Positions 7,568 through 14,411 of a stretch of 17,882 nt of DNA are shown here, in pieces. How positions within the stretch are numbered: position 1 is the stretch's first letter; each line of letters begins with the position of its first letter. Made by a program: the position numbers and the translations under genes. Below the pieces are notes generated by a model. The model was not told the DNA's origin and searched no databases. It saw only the letters and a list, made by a program, of their open reading frames with translations. The DNA comes from CAYRAV01 sp964422365 (GTDB lineage: Bacteria > Bacillota > Clostridia > Lachnospirales > Lachnospiraceae): NCBI GenBank assembly GCA_964422365.1, contig CAYRAV010000066.1:1-17882 (forward strand), in the 5' to 3' direction.

Positions 7568-9169
7568 TTACCCCCAATCCTCATTGAGCCAGTTACGGAG
7601 CAACTGTGCCACAGCTTCTGGATTCTCATCTACAAATTTCTCAATCATCTTACGTGTTTCTGATTTGTCACTAAATTCAATATCATCCAAACTCTGATTT
7701 TCTTTTGTAGTTGCTAATAATTGTTCTACTGATAACTCTGGTTCTACTTCTGTTACTTCCACTGGTGAAGTTCCTTTGAATACAACAAAGATTAATAATG
7801 CAATAATCAATACTGCCAAAATTATCATAAGATAATTAGAGATTGGTGTACTTGTTTCTGCTTTTGCATTAAAAATTGGTTGTTCATATGCCACTACACT
7901 AATATTATCTGTAGAAATACCTGTAGTATTGGAAACTAATTGCACAATCTGATCATCTACTGTCAATGGTATAATAGCACTATTTGCCTCCATAAACTCA
8001 TCAAATGTTGTGCCGTCTAATTGTCCTGTCTTCTCCATATCTTCTTCATTATAATAATGATATTTTTTTAACACAATTGCCATTGTAGAAGATGCAGGAT
8101 CAAATGCCCCTGTTTCATAAATGGTACTTGTTTCTCTTTTATTTGGATTATATTCATTCTTTTTCAAAGTTGTCTCTGTTTCAGTTGTCCCTCCATTTTG
8201 CAGCATAAAACTTGTTTCATCTGCATTAGTATCTGTTCCTGGCGGGCCTCCTGAGCCTGAATTACCTTCATTTTTGTAATCATAGTCAGAACTTTTTGGT
8301 CCTTCTTCCCTGCCTTCTGCGACAGAAAATTCTGTATACATTTCTTCAACCTGATCCATGTTAAACTTAAGATTAGATGCACCAATCTGTACATCCTGAT
8401 AATCATAATCAAGCAGTAACTCTATTACCTCTTTTTTAATATTTTGACTTAACTTTTCTTTGTAATCTATCACACTTTTAATACTTCCTGTAAATGTGCC
8501 GTCATCCATTCCTCCAAATAGAAGATTGCCCGCTGTATCGATAATGGTTACTTTATCTGTATTTTCATTTCCAACTGCTCTCGCCAGATAAGATGCCATT
8601 CCCTGTACAGCCTCTTCAGACAATTCTTCACTTAGGGTCAAAACAACACTAACCGAACTTTCCTGCGTTTCCGCAAATATAGTTCCATCATCCACAGGCG
8701 TATTTACTACAACATTCGCATCTTTGATACCATCTACTGATACTAAGTATGTCCGCAAATCCGATTGAAATGCCAACTGCTGTTTTTTGGATGCCACCGT
8801 TTCTGTAGTACTCATATCATTCTTCAGTGCTTCATTCCAACTCATTGGCGATTCTGGTATATCATTGCTTCCCATAATCAACAACGCATCTGTTGTCTTG
8901 CCTTTATCCACATACACAGTTTTTCCGTCTTTTGATAATTTATATGTAATAGAATTCTCTTCTAATAACCTTGTCAGCTGACTTGTATCGTTTGTATTAT
9001 CAAATGATGTCAAATATTCATATGTAGTCCGTGTCAAACAAACATATAATATAACCAACGCAATAAGAACTGTTGCAGCCACACAAATAATTACAGTTTT
9101 CTGCTTACTTGTATACTTATTCCAAAATTCTAATAATTTCGCAGGTATTTGCTTTACTCTATCTACCAT
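7568..9169 (-). CDS. fliF: Flagellar MS-ring protein FliF
   Basis: FliF forms the MS ring in the cytoplasmic membrane, the base on which the rod, switch and export gate are built. The 533-residue protein has one membrane helix at about 25-45 (TVIICVAATVLIALVILYVC), periplasm-type ring-building domains, a flexible Gly/Thr-rich stretch (SGSGGPPGTDT), a second membrane helix at about 445-464 and a C-terminal FliG-binding tail ending AVAQLLRNWLNEDWG. The frame is open to a GTG at 9175, but AGGAG at 9179-9183 lies 9 bases before an ATG at 9169 and only 3 before the GTG, so ATG is chosen. A 59-base gap separates it from fliE. Confidence 0.97.
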   Translation of the reverse strand: MVDRVKQIPAKLLEFWNKYTSKQKTVIICVAATVLIALVILYVCLTRTTYEYLTSFDNTNDTSQLTRLLEENSITYKLSKDGKTVYVDKGKTTDALLIMGSNDIPESPMSWNEALKNDMSTTETVASKKQQLAFQSDLRTYLVSVDGIKDANVVVNTPVDDGTIFAETQESSVSVVLTLSEELSEEAVQGMASYLARAVGNENTDKVTIIDTAGNLLFGGMDDGTFTGSIKSVIDYKEKLSQNIKKEVIELLLDYDYQDVQIGASNLKFNMDQVEEMYTEFSVAEGREEGPKSSDYDYKNEGNSGSGGPPGTDTNADETSFMLQNGGTTETETTLKKNEYNPNKRETSTIYETGAFDPASSTMAIVLKKYHYYNEEDMEKTGQLDGTTFDEFMEANSAIIPLTVDDQIVQLVSNTTGISTDNISVVAYEQPIFNAKAETSTPISNYLMIILAVLIIALLIFVVFKGTSPVEVTEVEPELSVEQLLATTKENQSLDDIEFSDKSETRKMIEKFVDENPEAVAQLLRNWLNEDWG

Positions 9170-9228
9170 TTTCACTCTCTCCTACATAATCCTTTTCCTG
9201 CTACAGCAACTTTTTTGCAGCATTAATA

Positions 9229-9546
9229 TTAGAATTGCATGTTCATAATCTCTTTATATGCCTCTACCATTTTATTGGTAACTGTCACTGTATATAGTAA
9301 AGAAATATTTGCCTTTTCCTGTGCCTGTTGTAAGTCGTGAATACTGCTTGATGTACCCATAGCATATTTAATTTCTTCTTCCTCTGCACGATTGGTCAAT
9401 TCATTTGTTTCATTAATCATATTTAATGCTGATTGAAATAAATCATCAAAACTTGTTGTATTATCACTCTCATTATGATTTAATCTTGAAGTATATAAAC
9501 CATCCTCTGCAATTCCGTTAATCCCACTTAATCCACTGATATTCAT
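9229..9546 (-). CDS. fliE: Flagellar hook-basal body protein FliE
   Basis: FliE is the small adaptor that joins the MS ring to the proximal rod and is an early export substrate. The 105-residue protein shows the conserved FDDLFQSALNMINETNELT at about 33-51 and the C-terminal helix VTVTNKMVEAYKEIMNMQF that ends almost every FliE. Length is normal. GGAAAG lies just upstream of ATG 9546. It sits between flgC and fliF, as in other Firmicutes. Confidence 0.95.
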   Translation of the reverse strand: MNISGLSGINGIAEDGLYTSRLNHNESDNTTSFDDLFQSALNMINETNELTNRAEEEEIKYAMGTSSSIHDLQQAQEKANISLLYTVTVTNKMVEAYKEIMNMQF

Positions 9547-9584
9547 ATTATCTTTCCTTTCACTACATATATTATTTTTTTAAT

Positions 9585-10022
9585 TTATTTTCCCATTTGT
9601 AATGCTGCCATTATCATAGATTTTGTTCCATTAAAAACTGTAATATTAGCTTCATATGCACGGCTTGCATCAATCATATTCGTCATTTCTGTTACAGTAT
9701 TAACATTTGGATAATATACATAACCTTCTTCATCTGCATCCGGATGAGATGGATCATATACTTTTTTTAATTCAGTATCTCTGTCTTCTACTATCTGGCT
9801 TACCTTTACACCTTTTCCAATTGTACCAGTAGCAAAACTCAGACAATCATTAAAACAAGTAAAATCTTTTTCCTCAAATACGACTGTTTTTCTGTAATAA
9901 GGTGTTCCATCTGATGTTCTTGTTGTATTTACATTGGCTAAATTTTGTGAAATAATATCTGTTCTCAATCTTTGTGCGGTCATTCCTGTTGTACTTACAT
10001 CCATTGAACCAAACACTGACAT
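9585..10022 (-). CDS. flgC: Flagellar proximal rod protein FlgC
   Basis: FlgC is one of the proximal rod proteins that pass torque from the MS ring to the hook. The 145-residue sequence has the N-terminal rod/hook helix (MDVSTTGMTAQRLRTDIIS then QNLANVNTTRT) and the C-terminal pairing helix (MTNMIDASRAYEANITVFNG) that form the coiled-coil core of axial proteins. Length is normal. A GGGGGAA ribosome site precedes ATG 10022. It follows flgB after 39 bases and precedes fliE by 38 bases. Confidence 0.96.
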   Translation of the reverse strand: MSVFGSMDVSTTGMTAQRLRTDIISQNLANVNTTRTSDGTPYYRKTVVFEEKDFTCFNDCLSFATGTIGKGVKVSQIVEDRDTELKKVYDPSHPDADEEGYVYYPNVNTVTEMTNMIDASRAYEANITVFNGTKSMIMAALQMGK

Positions 10023-10061
10023 ATTCTATTCCCCCTTATCTTTTTACAATTCATCATACTT

Positions 10062-10451
10062 TTAAGCTTTTTCCAAAACTGTTCTTATTCTTGAAAATTC
10101 CTGTGTCATGGAATCCATCAATGTAAGATATTTAATCTGATTTTTTGCAAATTCTGCATTTTCTGTATCAATGTCTACATTATTGCCATCCATTCGATAA
10201 CTCAGTGAACTGTTATCTACATAAGTGGTTGCACCCAATGAATCTAAACTAATATTACTAATTCCTGCATCTAAAGTATCAGCTCCTGCTAATTCCTCCA
10301 TAAGATATGTTTCAAACTGAACATCTCTTCTTTTATAATTTGGTGTACTTACATTTGCAATATTGTCAGAAATCACATCATTTCTAAGCCATGTTGCATC
10401 TGCTGCCTTGTTTAACACGTTAACATAATTAAATGCATTTGAACTAATCAT
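10062..10451 (-). CDS. flgB: Flagellar proximal rod protein FlgB
   Basis: FlgB is a proximal rod protein and the first gene of the flagellar operon here. The 129-residue product contains the signature NDVISDNIANVSTPNYKRRD near residues 24-43 and ends with a helix (LTLMDSMTQEFSRIRTVLEK) that packs against it in the rod. Length is normal for a Firmicute FlgB. AAAGGAGT precedes ATG 10451 by about 7 bases. A strong promoter lies just upstream, with a leader of about 23 bases. Confidence 0.96.
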   Translation of the reverse strand: MISSNAFNYVNVLNKAADATWLRNDVISDNIANVSTPNYKRRDVQFETYLMEELAGADTLDAGISNISLDSLGATTYVDNSSLSYRMDGNNVDIDTENAEFAKNQIKYLTLMDSMTQEFSRIRTVLEKA

Positions 10452-10480
10452 AAATGTACTCCTTTCTTTATACCTTTACT

Positions 10481-10508
10481 ATTATAACAACTTTTCTAAA
10501 AAACACAA
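10481..10508 (-). promoter_or_regulatory. Sigma-A-type promoter of the flagellar operon (flgB)
   Basis: On the minus strand TTGTGT (10508-10503) is followed after 16 bases by a perfect TATAAT (10486-10481). The start point would be near 10474, giving a leader of about 23 bases to the flgB ATG. codY ends 111 bases upstream of the -35 box and no clear intrinsic terminator separates them, so codY read-through may also feed the operon. Confidence 0.75.
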
Positions 10509-10511
10509 GAT

Positions 10512-10547
10512 TATTTCAAAAAATTACATTTTTTTCAAATTTTACAT
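10512..10547 (-). repeat. Tandem 18-base imperfect direct repeat next to the flgB -35 box
   Basis: Reading the minus strand, ATGTAAAATTTGAAAAAA is followed immediately by ATGTAATTTTTTGAAATA. The two 18-base units share ATGTAA and TTTGAAA with a small shift. The second unit ends 3 bases before the -35 box. Position and period suggest an operator for an activator or repressor of the flagellar operon. Confidence 0.5.
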
Positions 10548-10570
10548 ATTTTGCAAAAATACCTTGGTTT

Positions 10571-10589
10571 TTTTGAAATATATTCAAAA
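10571..10589. repeat. AT-rich inverted repeat between codY and flgB
   Basis: TTTTGAA and TTCAAAA form perfect seven-base arms around five bases, about 30 bases after the codY stop. Its half-sites resemble the TTTGAAA core of the tandem repeat nearer the promoter. It may be a third site for the same regulator, or a weak RNA hairpin. It differs from the B. subtilis CodY box (AATTTTCWGAAAATT) at about four positions. Confidence 0.4.
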
Positions 10590-10618
10590 TTTTATTTGCA
10601 TGATTCTATTACTGTTTA

Positions 10619-11407
10619 TTATGCATTAAAATTTTTTCTATCTATGTTTTTTTCTAATTCTCCAAACAACATATCATTTAAAATTTTTATATATGTGCCT
10701 TTCATACCAGATGATTTTGTTTCAATTACCCCTGCACTTTCAAACTTTCTAAGGGCATTTACAATCACAGAACGTGTAATTCCCGCTTTATCTGCAATTT
10801 TGCTTGCTACCAACACTCCTTCGTTTCCATTTAATTCATTAAAAATATGCATAACTGCTTCAAGCTCTGAAAGAGATAATGTACCAATTGCAGATTGTAC
10901 AATTTGGATTTTTCTATTTTCTTCTGCATTTTCTTCATTTACAGAACGCATCATTTCCAAACCAACAACTGTTGTTCCATACTCACTTAAAATAATATCA
11001 TCAATGTCATACTGCCAACTGCATTTATAAAGAAAAAGTGTTCCTAATCTTTCTCCTGCGATATCTATTGGTACAATAATTCCTTGATATTGCTCCATTC
11101 CTTCAAACTCAAATCCCAATGTAATTAGATTAACATTTTCTTTTGTAGATAATACATTCAAAAAACGTTCATTCAACATTTCATCAATGTAACCTCCTAC
11201 AGTATCTTTAATCAATTCCTGGATTTCAGCAATATCACTTCTATTATGTATTCCTAAAACCTTTCCTTTTTTACTAATCACAAGAGCATTAGACTTTAAT
11301 ATATCGCTTAGCACCTGACATATATCATTAAATATTACTTTATGTGAGTTGTTATAATGTAACAACTTGTTTATCTTCCTTGTCTTATCCAGCAATTGTA
11401 CACTCAT
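10619..11407 (-). CDS. codY: GTP-sensing global transcriptional repressor CodY
   Basis: CodY is a dimeric repressor that in Firmicutes senses branched-chain amino acids and GTP and controls nutrient, motility and competence genes. The 262-residue protein has an N-terminal GAF-type domain (IVPIDIAGERLGTLFL at about 111-126, EYGTTVVGLEM at 142-152) and a nearly invariant C-terminal winged helix-turn-helix, ASKIADKAGITRSVIVNALR at 201-220, then ESAGVIE and SGMKGTYIKILND. GGGAGG (11423-11418) is 10 bases before ATG 11407 but only 1 base from the ATG at 11416, so 11407 is chosen. Residues about 55-100 do not show the RMxxxL...FPxxY pocket motif of B. subtilis CodY. Its position just before flgB matches B. 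subtilis, where CodY represses the fla/che operon. Confidence 0.95.
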   Translation of the reverse strand: MSVQLLDKTRKINKLLHYNNSHKVIFNDICQVLSDILKSNALVISKKGKVLGIHNRSDIAEIQELIKDTVGGYIDEMLNERFLNVLSTKENVNLITLGFEFEGMEQYQGIIVPIDIAGERLGTLFLYKCSWQYDIDDIILSEYGTTVVGLEMMRSVNEENAEENRKIQIVQSAIGTLSLSELEAVMHIFNELNGNEGVLVASKIADKAGITRSVIVNALRKFESAGVIETKSSGMKGTYIKILNDMLFGELEKNIDRKNFNA

Positions 11408-11472
11408 GGATTCCATCCCTCCCTGGAATAACTATATCTTCTGTTTATCTCTCTAAATTCCCATGCTTTTCA

Positions 11473-11501
11473 ATAGTAACACAACAATTTTCAAAATACA
11501 A
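11473..11501 (-). promoter_or_regulatory. Candidate codY promoter with a possible CodY-box half match
   Basis: TTGTAT (11501-11496) and TACTAT (11478-11473) are 17 bases apart on the minus strand; each box is imperfect. A start near 11466 would give a leader of about 58 bases. On the plus strand AATTTTCAAAATACA (11486-11500) inside it matches the CodY consensus AATTTTCWGAAAATT at 11 of 15 positions, so autoregulation is possible but weakly supported. Confidence 0.35.
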
Positions 11502-11526
11502 TAACTAATTCCATGTTTCACACTTT

Positions 11527-11557
11527 TTTTTCATACAATATATTACTTTTTCATACA
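11527..11557 (-). repeat. Two identical 11-base direct repeats upstream of the codY promoter
   Basis: TGTATGAAAAA occurs twice on the minus strand (11557-11547 and 11537-11527), exactly 20 bases apart, or about two helical turns. The nearer copy is about 25 bases upstream of the candidate -35 box. That spacing suits a protein binding one face of the helix. AT-rich background makes chance possible. Confidence 0.4.
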
Positions 11558-11666
11558 TTTTGGTCCCATTTCAAGTAATTTTTTCCATATATTGCTTTTT
11601 GTTTCTTTTCAAAGTACAAATCACACCTATATTTTATAAAACTTCCATTCAGCATGAAGAAATTGT

Positions 11667-11843
11667 CTAGAGCATGTTTGAAAATTGCCTGCTGTTCGTC
11701 AATATGCCAAAAAATTGCATAAATTATGTGAAAATCAAACCTACATTCATACAATAATGGGGAATTTCCTATGATTCTCACTCTATTACCGCAGACATTT
11801 TTGGTATTTTTTGTACAATTTTTAATTTTCAAACACACTCTAG
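11667..11843. mobile_element. Small TIR-bounded repeat element, copy A (177 bases, no gene)
   Basis: The ends are near-perfect inverted repeats: left CTAGAGCATGTTTGAAAATT (11667-11686), and the right end 11824-11843 reads CTAGAGTGTGTTTGAAAATT on the other strand, 18 of 20 identical. The interior is AT-rich and encodes no recognisable transposase. The same ends recur at 12060-12226. A 99-codon open frame at 11551-11850 runs through it, but it starts inside the right end and has no family resemblance. It looks like a non-autonomous MITE-like element lying between topA and codY. Confidence 0.7.
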
Positions 11844-11950
11844 TAAACAAACAGATTTATTAGTGAATCAGATGGCAAAAACATCCTATTTCCGCCTTTA
11901 CTTATTATTATATCATATTTTTATATTTCAATCTATCTTATATTTTATAC

Positions 11951-11994
11951 AAAAATGCTGCAATACAAAGTAATCTTCTTTATATAACAGCATT
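11951..11994 (-). terminator. Probable bidirectional intrinsic terminator downstream of topA
   Basis: Arms 11954-11970 and 11978-11994 pair at 16 of 17 positions (two as G-U) around a seven-base loop. On the minus strand the stem ends CAGCATT and runs into a TTTTT stretch, which would stop topA transcription about 280 bases past its stop codon. On the plus strand GTTTTT follows, so it may work both ways. Confidence 0.65.
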
Positions 11995-12045
11995 GTTTTT
12001 ATAGATATTTATGTTATGCTTCAGAATTCATATCCATACCTTATT

Positions 12046-12077
12046 TTTTCAAACACGCCCTAGAGTGTGTTTGAAAA
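12046..12077. repeat. Head-to-head junction of two repeat-family ends
   Basis: TTTTCAAACAC (12046-12056) and GTGTTTGAAAA (12067-12077) are perfect 11-base inverted arms around ten bases centred near CTAG. The left half (12044-12063) is an orphan right end of the repeat family with no left partner nearby; the right half is the left end of copy B. The two ends share the four bases CTAG. Confidence 0.65.
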
Positions 12078-12226
12078 TTGCTTGTTACAGGATGTGCGCC
12101 ACAATTTGTGGGGGATTTAGTCCAAATTCATGAGGTGCAGCGGGCTACGTTGAATGAATTTGGAACAAATATACACGCAAAGCGGGGCATACAGATTGTG
12201 GCAATGAATTCTCAAACACGCTCTAG
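12060..12226. mobile_element. Small TIR-bounded repeat element, copy B (167 bases, folds as a long hairpin)
   Basis: The left end is CTAGAGTGTGTTTGAAAATT (12060-12079). The right end 12207-12226 reads CTAGAGCGTGTTTGAGAATT on the other strand, 18 of 20 identical. Inside are two further nested inverted pairs: GCCACAAT 12098-12105 with ATTGTGGC 12195-12202, and TCCAAATTCAT 12121-12131 with ATGAATTTGGA 12154-12164, both perfect. The whole unit could fold into one long hairpin or cruciform. Its centre is visibly more GC-rich than the surrounding spacer, as expected for an inserted element. No coding potential is seen. Confidence 0.75.
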
Positions 12227-12269
12227 TACAAATAGCATGACTGAATAGTGATATATTTATTGTTAAAAG

Positions 12270-14360
12270 TTATAAAACTTCTTCTTTCTTCTTTTCCCTA
12301 TTTTTTACAAAGCCGCACTCTCCATCCATACAGACAAGTTTTGTACCTTTTTCCAATAAAACACCACCGCAGTCCGGGCATTTTTCACTAGATGGTCTTT
12401 GCCATGTCATAAAATCACATTCTGGATTTGTTTCACAACCATAATATTTTCTTCCTTTTTTTGTTTTTCGAATCACAATCTCCTGTCCACATTTTGGACA
12501 AAGCACTCCAATTTTTTCCAGATACGGTTTGGTATTCCTGCAATCAGGAAATCCGGGACAAGCTAAAAACTTTCCATGCGGTCCATACTTAATCACCATA
12601 TTCCTTCCACATTCCTCACAAATAACATCTGTAACTTCATCCTGAATCTCTATTTTTTCCAATTCCTGTTCTGCTGCTGACACCGCCTCTGCCAAATCCG
12701 GATAAAAATTGCTTACTACTGTTTTCCATGTGACTGTCCCTTGCTCCACACAATCCAATAGCAACTCTAAATTAGCAGTAAATCGAAAATCCACAATACT
12801 TGTAAATGAAGTTTTCATAATATTGTTTACTACTTCTCCTAACTCAGTTACATAAAGATTTTTATTCTCTTTTGCTACATATCTTCTGGCAATAATTGTT
12901 GTAATTGTTGGGGCATAAGTACTTGGGCGGCCAATTCCAAGTTCCTCCAAAGTTTTTACCAAGGATGCCTCTGTATAATGTGCCGGGGCTTGTGTAAAGT
13001 GCTGATTTTCTTCAAATTCCAGTAAAGACAATTCTGTTTCTTTTGATATAGATTTTAATACTCGTTTATTTTCTTCCTTTTCTTCGCCAAATGCATATAC
13101 ATTTAAAAAACCCTCAAATACAATTTTTGAAGAGGAAGAAGTGAAGCGGTATCCATTGGCATCAATTTTAACAGATGTTGTTTCATATTTTGCAGCTTCC
13201 ATTCTGCTGGCAACAAAACGTTTCCATATTAATTGATACAAACGAAACTGTTCTCTGCTTAATGATTCCTTTAATATTGTAGGTGTCAGCTCCACATAAG
13301 TAGGACGAATAGCTTCATGAGCATCCTGAATCTTCTTTTGAGTACCTTTCGCCTTTGTCCCTGATTCTTTCACAACAAACTCTTGCCCATAAGTTTCTTT
13401 TATAAATTCTTTCACTGCTGTATCTGCTTCTTCTGATACTCTTGTAGAATCTGTACGCAAGTAGGAAATCAGTCCGACCATGCCTTTTCCTTTTACATCC
13501 ACTCCTTCATAAAGCTGTTGTGCCAGACGCATGGTTTTCTGTGTTGAAAAGTTTAAATTTTTTGCCGCTTCTTGCTGTAATGTACTTGTTGTAAACGGCA
13601 AAGGTGCCTTCTTCGTTCTCTCTCCCACTTTTACATCTGAAATTTTAAATTCCGCACCTTCTAAAGCTTTCTTTATTTGATGTACTTCTGTTTCCTTATG
13701 AAGTTCTATTTTTCCTTTTTCAGTACCATAGAACTTTGCATGTAATGGTTTTTTCTCACCTTTTATTTTAAAATCTGCTTCTAAAGACCAATATTCTTCT
13801 GGTATAAATGCATCAATCGCCTCTTCTCTGTCACAAATCAGACGTAATGCAACAGACTGTACACGCCCGGCACTTAATCCTCTCTTTACTTTTGCCCACA
13901 ACACCGGACTAATACTATATCCTACCATGCGGTCTATCATTCTTCTTGCCTGTTGTGAATCCACCATATCCATATCTATATCTCTCGCCTGTTTCAATGA
14001 TGCTTTTACTGCTGTTTTTGTAATTTCATTAAATGTAATTCTACTCGTTTTTTTATCTTCTAACTTCAAAGCCTTTGACAAATGCCATGAAATTGCTTCC
14101 CCCTCACGGTCAGGGTCAGTTGCCAGATAAATTTTGTCTGCCTTCTTTACTTCTTTTCTTAACTTGGCAAGCAGTTCGCCCTTTCCTCTTATTGTAATAT
14201 ATTTTGGTTCGAATCCATGCTCTATATCAATTCCTAATTGGCTTTTGGGTAAATCTCTAACATGGCCATTAGAAGCCATTACCTCATAATTACTTCCTAG
14301 GAATTTTTTAATTGTAGATGCCTTTGCCGGCGATTCCACAATAACTAAATATTTTGGCAT
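12270..14360 (-). CDS. topA: DNA topoisomerase I (type IA)
   Basis: Topoisomerase I relaxes negative supercoils by cutting one strand and passing the other. The 696-residue protein has the Toprim domain first (YLVIVESPAKA at 4-14, TDPDREGE at 81-88), then the type IA core with the catalytic tyrosine in SYLRTDST (Tyr300). Three C4 zinc-ribbon modules follow at the C-terminus: C581/C584/C601/C607, C621/C624/C642/C648 and C661/C664/C677/C682. This is the usual Firmicute architecture. The frame extends to 14381, but the MPKYLVIVES start at 14360 has GGGAG about 7 bases upstream and matches the family. It follows dprA after 50 bases and is probably the last gene of the comM-dprA-topA operon. Confidence 0.98.
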   Translation of the reverse strand: MPKYLVIVESPAKASTIKKFLGSNYEVMASNGHVRDLPKSQLGIDIEHGFEPKYITIRGKGELLAKLRKEVKKADKIYLATDPDREGEAISWHLSKALKLEDKKTSRITFNEITKTAVKASLKQARDIDMDMVDSQQARRMIDRMVGYSISPVLWAKVKRGLSAGRVQSVALRLICDREEAIDAFIPEEYWSLEADFKIKGEKKPLHAKFYGTEKGKIELHKETEVHQIKKALEGAEFKISDVKVGERTKKAPLPFTTSTLQQEAAKNLNFSTQKTMRLAQQLYEGVDVKGKGMVGLISYLRTDSTRVSEEADTAVKEFIKETYGQEFVVKESGTKAKGTQKKIQDAHEAIRPTYVELTPTILKESLSREQFRLYQLIWKRFVASRMEAAKYETTSVKIDANGYRFTSSSSKIVFEGFLNVYAFGEEKEENKRVLKSISKETELSLLEFEENQHFTQAPAHYTEASLVKTLEELGIGRPSTYAPTITTIIARRYVAKENKNLYVTELGEVVNNIMKTSFTSIVDFRFTANLELLLDCVEQGTVTWKTVVSNFYPDLAEAVSAAEQELEKIEIQDEVTDVICEECGRNMVIKYGPHGKFLACPGFPDCRNTKPYLEKIGVLCPKCGQEIVIRKTKKGRKYYGCETNPECDFMTWQRPSSEKCPDCGGVLLEKGTKLVCMDGECGFVKNREKKKEEVL

Positions 14361-14379
14361 ATAAACACTCCCTTGCACC

Positions 14380-14411
14380 ACACATGTTTTCTGCTATTCC
14401 ATTCCATGTGT
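14380..14411. repeat. Inverted repeat between dprA and topA
   Basis: ACACATG (14380-14386) and CATGTGT (14405-14411) are perfect seven-base arms with an 18-base loop, overlapping the last base of the dprA stop codon. No T-run follows on the minus strand, so it is not a standard terminator. It could be an mRNA stem between two cistrons. Confidence 0.35.

Noticed and set aside
8164..8412. Minus-strand 82-codon frame within fliF
   Set aside because: It is an out-of-frame reading of the fliF linker region, fully covered by the well-supported FliF protein.
10551..11030. Plus-strand 159-codon frame
   Set aside because: It lies antisense to codY, has low-complexity Ser/Phe/Ile content typical of the complement of an AT-rich gene, and no ribosome site.
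11551..11850. Minus-strand 99-codon open frame between topA and codY
   Set aside because: It starts inside a repeat end, runs through the whole repeat element, has no ribosome site and shows no family motif; best explained as chance reading of the repeat.
12058..12230. CRISPR-like repeat-spacer array in the topA-codY gap
   Set aside because: The repeated units are inverted ends of elements with unequal spacing; there are no regular direct repeats with unique spacers.
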